DNA of 64,000 nucleotides from Tretioscincus oriximinensis (taxonomy: Eukaryota; Chordata; Lepidosauria; Squamata; Gymnophthalmidae). The stretch lies in the NCBI GenBank assembly GCA_022410635.1, contig JAJVDF010000018.1, forward strand, positions 464,250-528,249. Reading direction: 5' to 3'. Of the stretch, positions 1-12,749 are shown piece after piece. Position 1 is the first letter of the stretch, and each line of letters starts with the position of its first letter. The notes beneath the pieces are model-generated. The model was not told the origin of the DNA. It was given only the letters and a program-made list of their open reading frames with translations, and ran no database searches. The position numbers were made by a program, and so were the translations under genes.

Positions 1-1375
1 GTTGCACAGACTTGTTTTAAATGTCATCACATGATACCTGTAGTTGACAATTATTTACATGACATAATTTTGCATTACAGAATAGTCTGTGAGAACTGGA
101 CAAAATGTTACACTATAGATGACATTAATTGGTACTCAGATAATTAAATAGTGGAATTAAAATTAGAGCTACATAAGAAAAAAGGTAGTCAACAAGTAAG
201 TGAAACATACAGTTATTTCTAAAACTACCACTATTGACGATGTTTGTTGATACAATAATGCTTGTATCAATCATGGAAATTAATTTGCATTTTTTTAAAT
301 AAAGCTTTCAGTAACTTCTTGGAGCCCTAACAAAATCATGGTCTATCTGGAGGCATGGATTAGAATTCTAATGAGACTGGGAAGCCTGCTGTGGTGACTC
401 ACTGCCTTCCAACTTTTCATAACTTACTCTTATGCTGTGTCATGTCTATCAATTTAAACAAATAAATACGTGAAAAACAATCTCAATGTCCTTTGCTGGG
501 AGACACTTAGTAACATAAACATCAAGGGTGGGAAAACGTTGAAAGGTCTGACCTTGGTTTCCAGGACTCAGTACCAGACTGAGAATGGTTACATCAGGAG
601 AAAAGAGAAACTCTGACCACATGGCCTGAAAGACATCATTCTTTCCTTCCCACCACTGTTAACTAGAAAAAGATGAGAGACAGGATCAGTTATCAAAGGT
701 CAGACTCTGGGGCTAAATTATGTTACTGGCAGGAGGGAAATTGTTCAAGGTTTTAATCTGGTGTCTTAAAAAAGTAGCATGTGTATACTTTATCTACCTT
801 GAGGTGTGGTCTTCTGATGAGCAACTGTGCCAGAGCAGGACATTCTGTTTCTTGTCATCAGACTGATTTTACTCTTTTGAAAAGTTTGAAAAAATATACA
901 CTTTAATAAGATAATAGTGCTTTTGGTTCAGAGGCAGAAAACATATACAGTACCAAAGACTGTATTAATGGACAATAACCCCAAAAGGACCAAGTCATTG
1001 TCAACAGCTATATAAGTGACCAACAGCAAAACAACACAATTGCATAACACTAATCAAACAATCGTTCACCAACATCTGTGAGAAGAGTGACAAGGTTTAT
1101 GAAACCATTTATTGCATTTGATGTTTGTAGCAGTTATTGATTCTGAAGAGGAATATGGTTACCAAAAGCTTAAGTTCAAAGCAAAACTACAGAACATTGC
1201 ATAGCAACCCAAAAATTGTGATGAGGGAGATAAAAATTGCCATGGGAAATTGAACTTTCTTGCAATAAAATACCTTTTGAAGAACAGTGGACACAAGTCT
1301 TGATATCCATGAGGAAACTAGTGCCAAATATTTCTGCAAGAAAACATGCATAGATATATGTCCATGACTGCATCC
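1..1375. other. No recognisable feature
   Basis: AT-rich single-copy-looking DNA. No open frame resembles a known protein and I see no terminal repeats or LINE/SINE motifs. The stretch just before 1376 may be an extension of the unclassified repeat that follows, but I could not align it to the second copy at 33.3 kb. Confidence 0.5.
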
Positions 1376-1590
1376 AGAGAGGATCAATATTCCACTGGCA
1401 AGTCAAATTTCTATTCCCTTTGCCTCACCAGGTTGTTATATAAACTAATAGATTTGGAGGTTTAGAGCCAATCACCCAGATTATTGGTTTGCCAGGAAAA
1501 CCAACTATTAAACTGCTTATAGGATTATGGCGAAAAGGATGTGTTGTGTGGATAGTTCTGGCAGAAGTGAGAGGTTATTTACAAGAACTA
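1376..1590 (+). repeat. Unclassified interspersed repeat, copy 1
   Basis: This stretch aligns by eye, in the same orientation, with 33318-33535. Shared blocks include GGATCAAT, CAAGTCAAATTTCT, TTTGCCTCACCAG, TTGTTATATA, GGTTATGG and GTGAGAGGT in the same order with similar spacing. The copies are well diverged, which suggests an old mobile family. I see no tRNA-like head, LINE tail or clear terminal inverted repeat, so the class is unknown. Confidence 0.55.
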
Positions 1591-1595
1591 AACTA

Positions 1596-4500
1596 GTTCT
1601 TCTTGTCTTTATTTGAAACCAACTTTTGATATGAAGCAGTTCTGTTGGAAGCCCTGAAAGCAAGCAGCCCAGAGCAAAATAGTGGTGTTGAGAAAAATTC
1701 TAGAGCTTGCTTTTGATCTCCCTGTACCATGTTTTGACCCTAAATTGTTCAAAATGCTATTCAGGGGGATAAAAAAGAGGTTTCAATTTGAAAGCTTACT
1801 ACTTTCTTACTACTTCTGCTGAAACATGTTGTGAGCACCCGCTGATCAACTTAAGTTGTTGGTTTGTAATAAAAGCTACTTGCTTGTGCTAAAAAAAAGT
1901 ATCAAACATGTTCATTCTATAGATGCTTGGAAAGAATCTTGCAATATTACCCCCCTCACCTCTTAATTGATAAATTCTGGGAAGAAAGTATGGAAGACTA
2001 GGGAGAAAAAAAACAAGCATAGTACTATTATGAAGTAATATGCGGTCTGGGTTACAACTTTGATTTAGACAATCTTCAGTTAATTTTCAGATTCTAAAGC
2101 TCACACCACAATTTTGCCCTCACTACCCAGACTAAATTCCTTCTTTGAGATTTCCCAAGCTCAGTTTCTTTCCTCATAGAATAGGGTTAGCACATGTTTT
2201 TCTGGAACTTGTTTCTGCTCTTTCATAGGTGTCATGTTCTTGCTGAAATGAACTCCCTAGGAAGAAGAGGGAATGACATTCCCTTCTCCATGGGAGCTGT
2301 TGGAATCACCTGCACATTGTGGTCTAAGACAATGTGAGTGCAGCCACATTTGGAGTGTGATTGCCTAGGAGGAAGCCTGTGCCACCATACAGTGTGATGC
2401 TATCACTGCACTGCAAAGCTGACACAAAACACTATTCCCTTTTCTACTTTTGCAGAACATGCTACTGTGTTGCAGTGAGTGTAAAAAAATAAAGAATTAC
2501 TCTTTGTGCTAAAGAGTAATTCTGAACCCCAAAGTGGTATCTCTTGGTAGAACATGCCCTGTCAGCCAAAGTTACAAACAGTGGGAAATAGGAAGGAACA
2601 AAAAAAAAAGGTTATGAGGAGGTGCCTATTCTCACCTCTGGTCTATGCTAGATTGAGTAGCAGTTACTGATTTTATCAGGTAACAATGGTGGGGACACTG
2701 TGCTAGTCCTGGACATATTTCGCACCTTAAAACCAGGCATCGATAAAAGGCACCAAGTACTGAAGAAGGAAGAGACTGAGGACACATTAACAGGTGAGGG
2801 GACAGTTTTGCAAATTTATTAGCTCAATAACATGGAACTTTTTAACAACATGTTACTACATGCACAGTATAACTTTATTTACCCCATTTTAAAACTGAGA
2901 CACTTTTATTTAAATGACAAGCAAGTAACAATTTCAAAGAAAAAAAGTTCAAAATTCAACTATAATTTTAACANACAATTTGTACTATCTGGAGATTACA
3001 AGATTTGTACATTACTAGATTTTTACCAATTATTACTTCAGTAACGTTATAAAGTTATAGAAGGTATTTTTCCTTAATACTACTCAATACTGAAAGTAAA
3101 AGATTTTTCTTACCCTAGTAAAAGTGCCAGTGATTTTTTTTAAGATGCCACTTTGATTAAAATTTGGTAGGGTTGCCAAGAACAAAATGAAATTCCTTCA
3201 GGGGCTTGAAATCTGCCAGTAGGACACACTTATTTTAATTACAATTTAAACAAACCGTAACCAATTTTTTATGCTTGTTGTAATTATTCTTAATCTTCAT
3301 GGACAAATACCTTGTTTAAAATGCTAATTTGGTTGGTAGATAATTGTATTTATATTGATTTTTTTTTTAACAAAGATACGTTTTTGCTAGGATTTCTGAA
3401 TGATTCTTCAAGTATTCANTTTTTCCTCCTATGATTTTCGAGCTGCCCAGGTTTAGTCATGGAACAGTAATTTAAAAGGATTCCCAGATGGGTAAATTGC
3501 CATTCAGTAAAGATACTTAATAGCACATTAATGTATATGTGTGATAGTCTCTTGTCTCTGAAATCTGTCATTGATTGAATTCAGATGGTTTGCAGTGGAG
3601 AGAAAAGTAGGAATTCAACAGTACCATAATACTGAACAGCTGTGCTTGGAATCGATGTTGANAAAAGAGTATGTTGTAGTCGCTCAGTTAAAAAGCATTA
3701 AAAAAGCAACAACCTCCTATTAGGTGGAGATGTGTGATAGCAACTAAAGCTGGACTGACAGAAATGTCTGCTCCAACTCTCTCTTTAGCAAAACTTTGAA
3801 ATTATGCCTCATCAGTAATGTCAGCTTGAAATCTTAAATGGAGTATCTTGGGAAGGTCTCTAAAATTTACAATTATAAAAGAAACGTAAGAAACACCCTA
3901 CTTAACTAGACCAATAACTTGTCTAAAACAATCACATATTTTCACAGCAAGTAACCATGAGTTGTGCAAAGCCAGCAGCAACTCAAGAGGACCTCAGGAA
4001 AGTTTAAGTACAGCAATANGCAATTTGGTAGATATGTTTCATGGTTTTCTGCTATACATTATGCATACAATACTCTAGGATGATGATAACANGACTAGTA
4101 ATGATTCATGTTAATCACATTCTAAGCAAGTGCAAATGAGAAGACAATCTCACCCAGGAACATGAGAAAAATCTGGAAGCTGTACTTCAAATTCTGATTG
4201 ACAGGAATGAGCACATAAATAGAAGCTGCTACACAAAAACAGTAAAACAAATAATATTGACTGTGCACCCGAGTGAAGTGACAGAAAATGTGGATTTTAG
4301 AATAAAAGGAAAATTGTGGAAGATTTAATCTCCTGTGCTCAGATAGAACTCTTAAGAGGGTGAAAGGATTATTCTAAATGGCAAATGTGGAAGTGGTATG
4401 ATTACATTATAGATAAAATGGCAGTGGAAATTAGAACACAGAGACTGTGTTATGTGATGGAAATTTAGAAAAGGTAAGAAATTGCAAAGAATTCTGGGAA

Positions 4501-5620
4501 ATGGACAGAGTTTAAACAATAAGATTGCACAAGAAGNTAAGAAATTAAAAATANGTTTAATTTTATCTCTATAAAAATATTTATTAAGTAATATGATTTG
4601 ATTGTGAGTTGTAAGTAATATAGATTTCTGAACCTTGACCATTCTTTNGAAAGGGGATTGGGGATGGATAAGGCTGGGGGTGGGAGGGAAATATTGTAAA
4701 AATGTATCTACATTGTGAAAAATTAATTGGATTATGTAAATGCTGTAATGGATAAGGGGATTAAACATTTCTGAAATATGGAAACCCCACATACACACAC
4801 TAAATGTCAATACAGTTCAATTTCGTAATGCTATATTATAGAAAGAGGTTTATTGCTGTGGATTCTATACTTTTAGACTTTTGTTGTATCATCAAGTATA
4901 TAATTTATTAAAATCCTGATTTTAGCATTTTGATTGAGCCTGACAGCTTTTTTAAGAGCAGTGATTTCCCACAATAGACAACCGTTTGCAGGTTGGGTTT
5001 TTACTCAACAGGGAAACATCAATCTGGCCCAAGCTGGGCCTCATTCGGGACTTTTATGTTCAGGATGCTAANCTCAGCATATTATAAAAACACCCCATTT
5101 TGCAGGTCCTTGTGGGAATTGTTTGATCTTCATTCAGGATAGTGCAAGATATGAAACGAATCAGTATTGGAAACAAAAGTGGTGNTTCTTATGAAACCAA
5201 ACCTGTGATTTTATTTAGATTATAAAAAAACAAACTGGNCATGATTAAAACTTCACTTGCTGTAAAATACTTTCTATGTAATATATTTAGGACTCAGTGG
5301 CAATAATATATTAGGAAGATAAAACAAGTGCCCTTTAAAAACATTTTTTNAAAAAACTGTCAGTAAAAAGTATGCTGTCCACTATGGCTTTTAAACATTA
5401 TCTATTCCCAGATAATAGGCTGGTTCACATGATTTGCGGCCAACATAATAAAACAGTTGTTGGGGAACAACCCTTGGGCTACTTTATTTACACATGCTAC
5501 TTCTTTTATGATACTAGGGTACTCTACCTAACATGGTGACTGCTTTTTTGAAAGTAGGTGTATATATATACAGGGTTGATCCATTTCCCTTTGGGGTCTA
5601 CATAGCTGAAAGATTGGTTG
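1596..5620. other. No recognisable feature
   Basis: About 4 kb of AT-rich DNA with scattered N calls. Open frames here, such as one of 152 codons on the minus strand at 4352-4810, have low-complexity hydrophobic translations and match no family I know. I treat them as chance frames. Confidence 0.5.
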
Positions 5621-5928
5621 CAGGCACGAATAGCTCAGTCGCTAAGGAATCCGTCTATCATCTGGGAGATCGGGTTTTGAAGCCCTGTGTCGGACGTGGG
5701 GATGGGTGAGCACCTTCTCCTAGCCTGTAGCTCTAGCCAATCCAGCTATTTGAAAGCATGAATTGCAAGGAGTTGCAACTAACTGAAAGTAGATACATGG
5801 GAACCACCACAGCCTGGTGGGGAAGACAGAATGTCAGCCTTCAGGCAAAATACCCTTGTAAGCCACTTTGAGTCCCTTTGAAAGGTGAGAAAAGCGAGGT
5901 ATAAGGACCCTCTTCTTTTTTCTTCCTT
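5621..5928 (+). mobile_element. tRNA-headed SINE, copy A
   Basis: A near full-length SINE. The head at about 5621-5697 looks tRNA-derived: TAGCTCAGTCG fits the pol III A box, and GGGTTTTGAAGCC is a degenerate B box. The middle (about 5720-5860) contains TAGCTCTAGCCAATCCAGC and GAAAGCATG, and resembles from memory the body of the squamate Sauria SINE. The 3' end, GCCACTTTGAGTCCCTTTG followed by a GAGAAAAGC...GGTATA block, is L2/MIR-like rather than Bov-B-like. It ends in a TTC-rich pyrimidine tract. Sister copies lie at 14361, 18970 and 62060, with a fragment at 25725. It encodes no protein and would depend on a LINE for mobility. Confidence 0.8.
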
Positions 5929-6124
5929 CTCCATTCTTCTTGTTCTTAGGACATACTTTAGGACACTGGGCTGTGCCAAAATTTCCCATCCTCTGCTTTG
6001 TATAGAATGACAGAGAGGGAAGAAGTGGCTCACTAGCCCAGTTTTTGGCTAGACTTCTTTTAGCCATCTTTCTGGGTCATCTCTGATCCAACATCAGCCA
6101 TCCTGTCATCTGCTCAGGCCATAT

Positions 6125-6154
6125 GGAGGAGGAGGAGGAGGAGGAGGAGGAGGA
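6125..6154. repeat. (GGA)n microsatellite
   Basis: About ten uninterrupted GGA units. It lies just beyond the 3' tail of the minus-strand MIR-like copy at 6160-6395, so it probably grew from that element's TCC-rich tail. Confidence 0.9.
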
Positions 6155-6159
6155 ACCTG

Positions 6160-6395
6160 ATGTTTGGGTTTTGCACCCCACTCTTCTCAACCTAAAGGGA
6201 CTCAAAATGGCTTACATAACATTTTGTTATTTTCACAGCAGACACCTTGTAATTTAGGTTGGGCTGCAGGAACTTGAAAAAGCTGTGACAAGCCCAAGCT
6301 CACCAAGCTGGCTTCATGTAGAAGTGCAGAATCAGACAAGGAGTCTGCTAAATAAGAGTTTGATGCCCTAACCGCAAGACCAGACTGGTCCTATC
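6160..6395 (-). mobile_element. MIR-like CORE-SINE
   Basis: Read on the minus strand it starts with a worn tRNA-like head (TCTGGTCTTGCGGTTAGGGC). A CORE-like middle follows, with a GCTTGGGCTTGTCACAG block matching the usual 'gacc ttgggc cagtcaca' section of MIR relatives. It ends in the L2-like tail with GTAAGCCATTTTGAGTCCC. The order and length of about 235 bp fit an amniote MIR/CORE-SINE. Confidence 0.7.
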
Positions 6396-6399
6396 TTTA

Positions 6400-8640
6400 A
6401 TCAGTTCTATTATGAAGGGAAAACTCAAAGCACATTTCTTCTTATTGGAATACCTCTGAAGGCTGAAGAAGGAACCCATTCTGATGTTTTATCCATTTTT
6501 TATGGCAGCAGTACCTTGAAGTTGTTGGTTTCTGATGTTATTCATGGAGATGCTTCTGTTACTAAATAGTTCCTTTTCATCTTGCAAGGATGACCTCTTC
6601 TCTGGATCATACTCCAACCTTTGTGATTGAAACTCTAGCAATCAATGGCTCTGAGAGTAGACTGAGAAGTCTCTTTTATTGTTCTTTCTGTTAATATGCA
6701 GAAGGGACCCCTACAGTCTTCCTTCTGGTACTGCATAAATTGGGATCACCTTATAGGTCTTGGGGACATTTAAAGAATTATTCCATTTGTGTTCACAGAA
6801 AAGAACCCTGCATCACAGATTTTTTAATAGAAAAAGCACTTTAAAACTCTTGTCTTCAACATTCCTAGCAACATTCTTAACAGCAACAAGAGCTTACCAT
6901 TCTCATAATACTGCTGGTCTGATTTTCCATGGATCTCATTGGCTGGTGGTGTTAGGAAGCTAGGATTGACTTGTGAGCTTTATAGCTATCCACCTCATCC
7001 AACCTTAATTCCTTCTCAACTCAAGAGGGGTTTTCTTTTATCTGTGGTGTGGGCTAAAATTCTCAGACCTTAGAGCAAAATATAAAGTTTTTTATTGTAT
7101 GTACGTTCTTTGTGTCCCTAATACTTCCCAGGGCTGTTAGTAGCCCGTGTACTTTCATTTTATTATCCCACACATATGTCTGCTTAGATTTTATACTGAG
7201 AAAATATGTTAAAACACTTTCATCTGTGCAAATTTATCCTGATAAAATTCTATTCTTATTGTGTTTCTCTTGTTTCTCAGAAAGTTGGACTAGATAAATA
7301 AACATGTTCAGATGTTTTCTCTGTCTGCATTATAATGCTCATTTGAATAATTTAGAAGGTCACAAGAATCAATGTGATAGTTACATCTACCCACTTAAAA
7401 TTCTTTATAACATCACCATGAGGCAGCAGCATAAAATGTTTTGTTTTCCATGCATTTTTGTCCTCTAGAGTCCAAATTGATTGAAGTGGCTGTTAGTTTG
7501 ATTACAAAATCAAACCAATTCCCTTGAGAACTAGTGACTATGCACTTAACAATATTGATGATGTACATTTAATGATGTAAAAGGATCTATGTGCTCAATA
7601 ACCTTTGCAAAAAGCACCATGGAACTAGAATTTAATTGTCTAATGATTTCAATTATATTTACAAATATTCAGTGCCACAATCATAGGAGTTATACTTTAG
7701 GAAATGTTTGTGAACATTGATAGCCACATTTTTCATTTTGGATAGATATATCTAATTTTGTTTTCGGGGAGCTGGAATATAATTATCCGACAATGATTTC
7801 TTTACAGGGTTCTTCAGTACAGCATGGTGCAGTATTAGCATTCTTGTAATAAATTTAAAAGTGTTTCTGAAGCTGGCAAACTCTGATCTCACAGATACAG
7901 TAAAATATCAAATAATAATGAAAAAGAATTATATGTATTAGTCGAATGAATCCATTGCCTAAGTTAAATACAGTGGAGAAGTCTAGGTTACTCATCCTTC
8001 GCCCTTCATGTGTCTCCTTCCCTCTTCCATCCTGTGNTGTTCTTCCCTGTTCCTGTTGCTGTGCTGAGCCAGGTTCCATGGCAACTGATGGCAGCCCGGC
8101 CCTGACTTTAAAATGTTAATGAGATCACACCAAGCCCTAGGATTTGCCCAAAGATTCTCCAACTGCAGAGCCTACAGAGACTATTCCCGTCATGTACTAA
8201 AAGAATATACTGTAAATATAAGTTTATATCACAACTTGAAACGTCAAGCACATTAATGATAAAAGTACATACTACTTTATATGCAAATTACTTTTAGTAG
8301 CTGTTAGAACAAATGGCAACAACATATGAGAGTCCTGATGGATAAGTTGCATCTGATTGAATCCAGTACTCCATTTCACACAAGATCCATCAATTGCTTC
8401 TGGCCATAACAAGCAGAAGACAAAGGCAAAACCCTTACTTGCTCCTAATTTCCTGCAATATACCTTCACAAGCATTGGACCTATCTTTCCAATCTTTCCA
8501 TACCAAGGCATCAATTCTATTACCAATTGATATTTATAATGCTTATTAATGAAGAAAATTGACAATCACAGAAATTTGTCTCTACCTTCTGAATTATTTT
8601 AGTTAAATCTGCAGCCATTAAATATTTTGAAACCCACCAA
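6400..8640. other. No recognisable feature
   Basis: AT-rich DNA with short chance frames only. The minus-strand frames at 7855-8079 and 8272-8565 do not resemble any protein I know. Confidence 0.5.
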
Positions 8641-8644
8641 ATAT

Positions 8645-8745
8645 CTTTTTTATTTATTTATTTTTATATTCTGTCTTAGGGTGGATCATAATAAAAACTA
8701 TAAAATAGATTAAAATAGAACAATTGAAAATAGAACAGCNTGTTC
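8645..8745 (-). mobile_element. L2-type LINE 3' fragment
   Basis: Starts on the plus strand with a TTTATTTATTTATTTTTATATTCTG block followed by a worn GGTGGATCATAATAAAAAC section. This is the reverse of the usual L2 3' end (poly-TAAA tail preceded by a CCGCCCTGAG-like block). Only the last 100 bp or so is present. Better copies are at 13355, 30053, 58745 and 62812. Confidence 0.55.
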
Positions 8746-9864
8746 AAAGAGAGGGAAACTTTTGACTTAGCCTTTATTTTATTCACAATGCATTTCCTGA
8801 CTTATTACGTACAATAATATTATTTGTGTATACNGATTCCTTTATTCCTGACAGTTCAGAGCCATGGCAGTTGCGAAGAACAGTGCAGTAAAATATAAGA
8901 GGTTTGGCATTACATTTCACCTCCATCATTCTCCCCCCCCACAAACACACACACCCAACCACTTCAAATCTTAATGTTCAAGAAGAAAAAGAAGAAGTGA
9001 AGGACAAATTTCAAAGCCACATTCCTACCAGTCTGTAGCACAAATAGCTTCCTTGTTAGTCACTCAACAAGGGTGGCCTTGATAGAATCTGAAAGAATTT
9101 CAAGGTATGTGAGTTGTGTGTTTGCATTTAGGAAAATAGAAAACAGATTGTCTTGTCACTAATTTCTGGTTCCTTTACTTCAGTTATGAATGCTGCATTG
9201 TACAAGGCAACAATTTCTGCTGGCTTCAATCCGTCGCACGCTGCATTTGAATATGCCACAATTGCTCGGAGCGCTGGGCATCAAATCACAATAATTTTAC
9301 TATTTTTTAAAAAAATCTTAAACTATGAGCTTGAGAGTAAAAGGAGGACTTGGAGACTTAAAATCAAGCAAGCATTTAATGTGCTTGATGCTCTTGCAGC
9401 CCTATCCTTGAAATGTTAAAGAAAATGGTCGTGTTCCATAACTTTTCACATTAGGAATTGAAATACTGAGGTCTAGTCTCTGTGTATCTGTTTCTGAAAA
9501 GATAAAAATAATTACAAGCTGAATAATTGCAGGAGCATTTGCCTTAACATCTGAGTGGAACGTCACTTTGATCTTTCCAAATTGTCTTTTGATTCATGTG
9601 TACTGAATTTTAGCAAGATTGAATCACCAACATCAACACACCAACAACAATATTGTTATCACCAGTGGCGACACTCGTAGATAAGGGCCTGGATTTTACT
9701 GCCACAAAGGGGATGCTTGTTCCCCTGGCTTGGGCTGGCACAATCAGGGAAGGCACTGCCCTCTTTGATATTGGCTGCCAACAATTTTCAACTAAGGAAG
9801 TATTGATGGTGGTAATTTGCAAGAAGGGGGATCATGGATTATTTTGGGAATGATGGGATTTTAT
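8746..9864. other. No recognisable gene; poly-C/CA tract at 8932-8955
   Basis: Apart from eight C residues running into a CA-rich stretch, nothing recognisable. Two moderately GC-richer patches (about 9220-9280 and 9650-9780) carry open frames on both strands, but no protein family is apparent in either. Confidence 0.45.
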
Positions 9865-9976
9865 GCCCACAGAATGTGTTCTTCTACAAGAAATGTCTAC
9901 ATTTCTTCTGTAGATATTTGTACAGAATGATTACAAGAATATAGACATTTCTTCTAGTAGAACAAGTTCTGTAGGC
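9865..9976. mobile_element. Small foldback (MITE-like) element
   Basis: Terminal inverted repeats of about 40 bp. The left end, CCACAGAATGTGTTCTTCTA, matches with several differences the reverse complement of the right end, and both arms contain AGAAATGTCTA. The loop is short. No target duplication is obvious. Confidence 0.6.
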
Positions 9977-9979
9977 NTG

Positions 9980-12315
9980 CAATCCCTCCTTCCCAAAATA
10001 ATCCATGAGATCCCCCTTTGTACAATTATATCCATTGATCTGAAGACACAGCTATACTTCTGACTCACTCTTTTTATCCAGTTGCTTTCTGGATTCATGT
10101 GCTGCCTGTATTTAATCTGCAGTTGGGAAAAACAATCTCCTCCCAGCTTACTCCATGCGTGTGAACTTCTGTAAGAGGCTTTGATTTGCTCCCATCTGAA
10201 ATACACACCCTTAGCTATTGAATTGTCCCAGTGGGCCTTTCCTGCATAGCTAGGCAANTTTATTACAAAAGTGATGGAGAACATGAGCTGCTTGCTCCAA
10301 ATGAGTAAGATTAACATTTTATAAGGTTTTCTTCAAGATTCTAGCTTGTTTTCCCAAAAGAAGTGGAAAATTTTATGAAACAGGAATGTGTAGCACTAGG
10401 GTAAAGGGTACGGCATAGCTGTTCTTTTTTGAANTTGTTCTTATTGAGACAAGGGTTTAGTCTTAAAAAGAAACAACACAATAATAAATATGGAATTTAA
10501 ATTCATCAGTATCCATTGGTGTCCATTATGGATCATGACGGACAAAGCAGTTAAGGGGAACAAGGTTCAGGGTACATAAAGCTAATGTTAAATGATAAAC
10601 TGTAATTGTCNCCTTTGAATATAATACAATTATGCACACAACAATCTATTGTGAGTTGAAAATTGCATGAAAAGGTTGCATTATGATGTTGCTTTCTTAT
10701 TTAAATATTTTTGGATATTTGAGAATGAGGTTTTCCTATCGTGATGGTAATAACATCTGGAAAAAAGGTCCTTTGCCCCACAATATTCTTTAACTGATGT
10801 TTTACAAAATTGTCATGTCTTCAGCCATTGAAGTGAGAAGCCTTCCTGTTTAGCATTCCATAATTGGTTTACACCAGGAAGAATTGCAGGCTGAGCATGC
10901 TCCGTTTTTACTTTCTGATTAGTTGTCTCACTGATTCTATGTGCATTTACAGGTACATGNGTGCATTCNGCAATTATTTCTCACATCGCGTATTAGGCCT
11001 GCAGCCTAAGGCATTGTCTGAAGTGCTTTATTTCAAATATCCATACTTCATTGCAGAATAGGACACTGCTACTTTTGTCACATACTTCTGTCAGAATTTG
11101 AGTCATATAGTTTATCTCTGGCCCTTTCTGCATTATGCCTTATTTTATTCTAGAGCCACATCCATACTGTTCTCTTTTTAAAGCATTATTTCAGGGATAA
11201 TAAAGGGGTTATTTTGTCATATGTACAATTATTTAGATGCTTTTAATGATTGAAATCCTACAATCTGTTGTCTTTCCTTCAACAAATCCTCTCCTTGTTT
11301 TTTCCTAGTCCAGTTTCTGAACAAGCAACCCATAATCCCACCCATAGAAACTGATTTCCTGCAATGACTGTTCTTGCTGAAAGTCTCCAGAAAATGCCTG
11401 TGCAGCTGACAAATGGTTCAGTAAGGACTATGAGGAAGGTGCCTTATTACCACCATCCAGAGAATAGTTTTTTCAGATTTTTTTAAAGAGGTATATACAT
11501 GTTATAATGTACCATTAGAACACTGCTATGGCACAATGACAGCAAGACAGATGGCCAATAAGACATTATAATGCTACCATGGTCCCCTAAAACACTGTCA
11601 GGATGCAGCCTAGGAAGTGTTTAAGGGTATCACGTGTCCAGATTACATGATTAAATTGGCTCAGGGAAGTAGCTTGGCAGCAGAGAAATGAACTAGCTGC
11701 TTGCTGCTGCAACAATGTTAAAGATACAGCTGTTCATACTGGCTTTATTTATGGTAGATCTTTCAGGCTTCACCAGCAGGATCCTGGAGACCTGCCTGCA
11801 CACCATGACTAAAAACACACATAGAAAACATGTATATTCCTTGACCAATGCCCCTGTTCTGTAGCATCATTCATTGATCTCATCGCAGTGCAGTCCAAGA
11901 TTTATTTATTTTTACTCGCAACAATCAATAGAAACAACTGCTGCATTCTCACTTGTTTTAACATCTTGCATCCAATTTGTGCACACACATATGCTTGTGA
12001 GAGTATGAGTGTTCTCCAGAATGATGCCTGAGTATCAGAGCAATAGTTTATTCCAGGAAAAATGCTGTTTATTGCGGGTCGACTACTGAAAAATGCTTAG
12101 CACGTGTGCTCGAGACTTCTTGATTGCACTACAAATGAGGTAGAAAATAGTCATGTGCACACAGTCCAACCATGTGGTTAATGGCTGACCTGATTAGGCT
12201 AGAAATGTGAGGAAGGGGAAATGAACAGGCAGGCATCAGGTGGAAAAAGTGGNCAATTTCTCATAATCTCACTCAGGAAAAGGAGGACATGGAGGAAATG
12301 ACATCAAAGCAATAG
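9980..12315. other. No recognisable gene
   Basis: AT-rich DNA. A short block at about 11115-11200 starting GGCCCTTTCTGCATTATGCC is reminiscent of the ends of small inverted-repeat elements, but I found no partner end. Nothing else can be supported. Confidence 0.4.
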
Positions 12316-12319
12316 CTCG

Positions 12320-12745
12320 GAAGGTGATTGGTGGAAGGTGGGGTCAGGCAGGTTAGCTCCCAGGCTTTTCTGCTCTATGACATCTTCCTTTTCTTCTGAT
12401 GGAGAAGAAGGATAATCCTGTTCTTTTTTAAGCCATGTGCTCTCCTCCATTAAAGTCACTTTCTTGGCATGCCATCAAGGCTAGAAGAGAAAAAGCAACC
12501 AGGACCGTTAAGGTTACCATGGAAACAGAGTGGTTGGAGAAAAGGTTAGCCAGGTTACTATGGAATCAAAGTGACTAAAGAGGAATGAAAAGATACAGAG
12601 GCTTGAGAATATTTTGCAGCAGCTTAGCCAAGGCTAGGGCACAGAGAATATTCAGGGAAAGGAAGTCACAGAAAGATTGCTAATGATTACTACAAGGGGG
12701 CATGCTTTTCACATGCCCTTCAGGGTCAGTGCAGGATCCAGATTT
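12320..12745 (+). repeat. Unclassified long repeat, copy 1
   Basis: Aligns in order with 15790-16095. Shared anchors are TTCTTCTGA, GATAATCCTGTT, AAGCCATGT, TTAAAGTCACT, AGCAG.TTA.CCAA, an AGAGAA.TATTCAG-type block, and CATGCT...TTTCAGGG followed by GCAGG. Copy 1 is longer, with extra sequence between the anchors. No coding capacity and no recognised tail, so the class is unknown. Confidence 0.55.
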
Positions 12746-12749
12746 TTTT

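Noticed and set aside
4352..4810. 152-codon minus-strand frame
   Set aside because: Low-complexity translation rich in F, I, L and H from AT-rich DNA, with three unknown residues. No family resemblance.
5621..5700. Functional tRNA gene
   Set aside because: The B box is degenerate, the acceptor stem does not pair, and the same sequence recurs with a common body and tail, so it is a SINE head.
9610..9853. Processed pseudogene on either strand
   Set aside because: Both strands are open over the same stretch (70 and 66 codons) and neither translation resembles a known protein.
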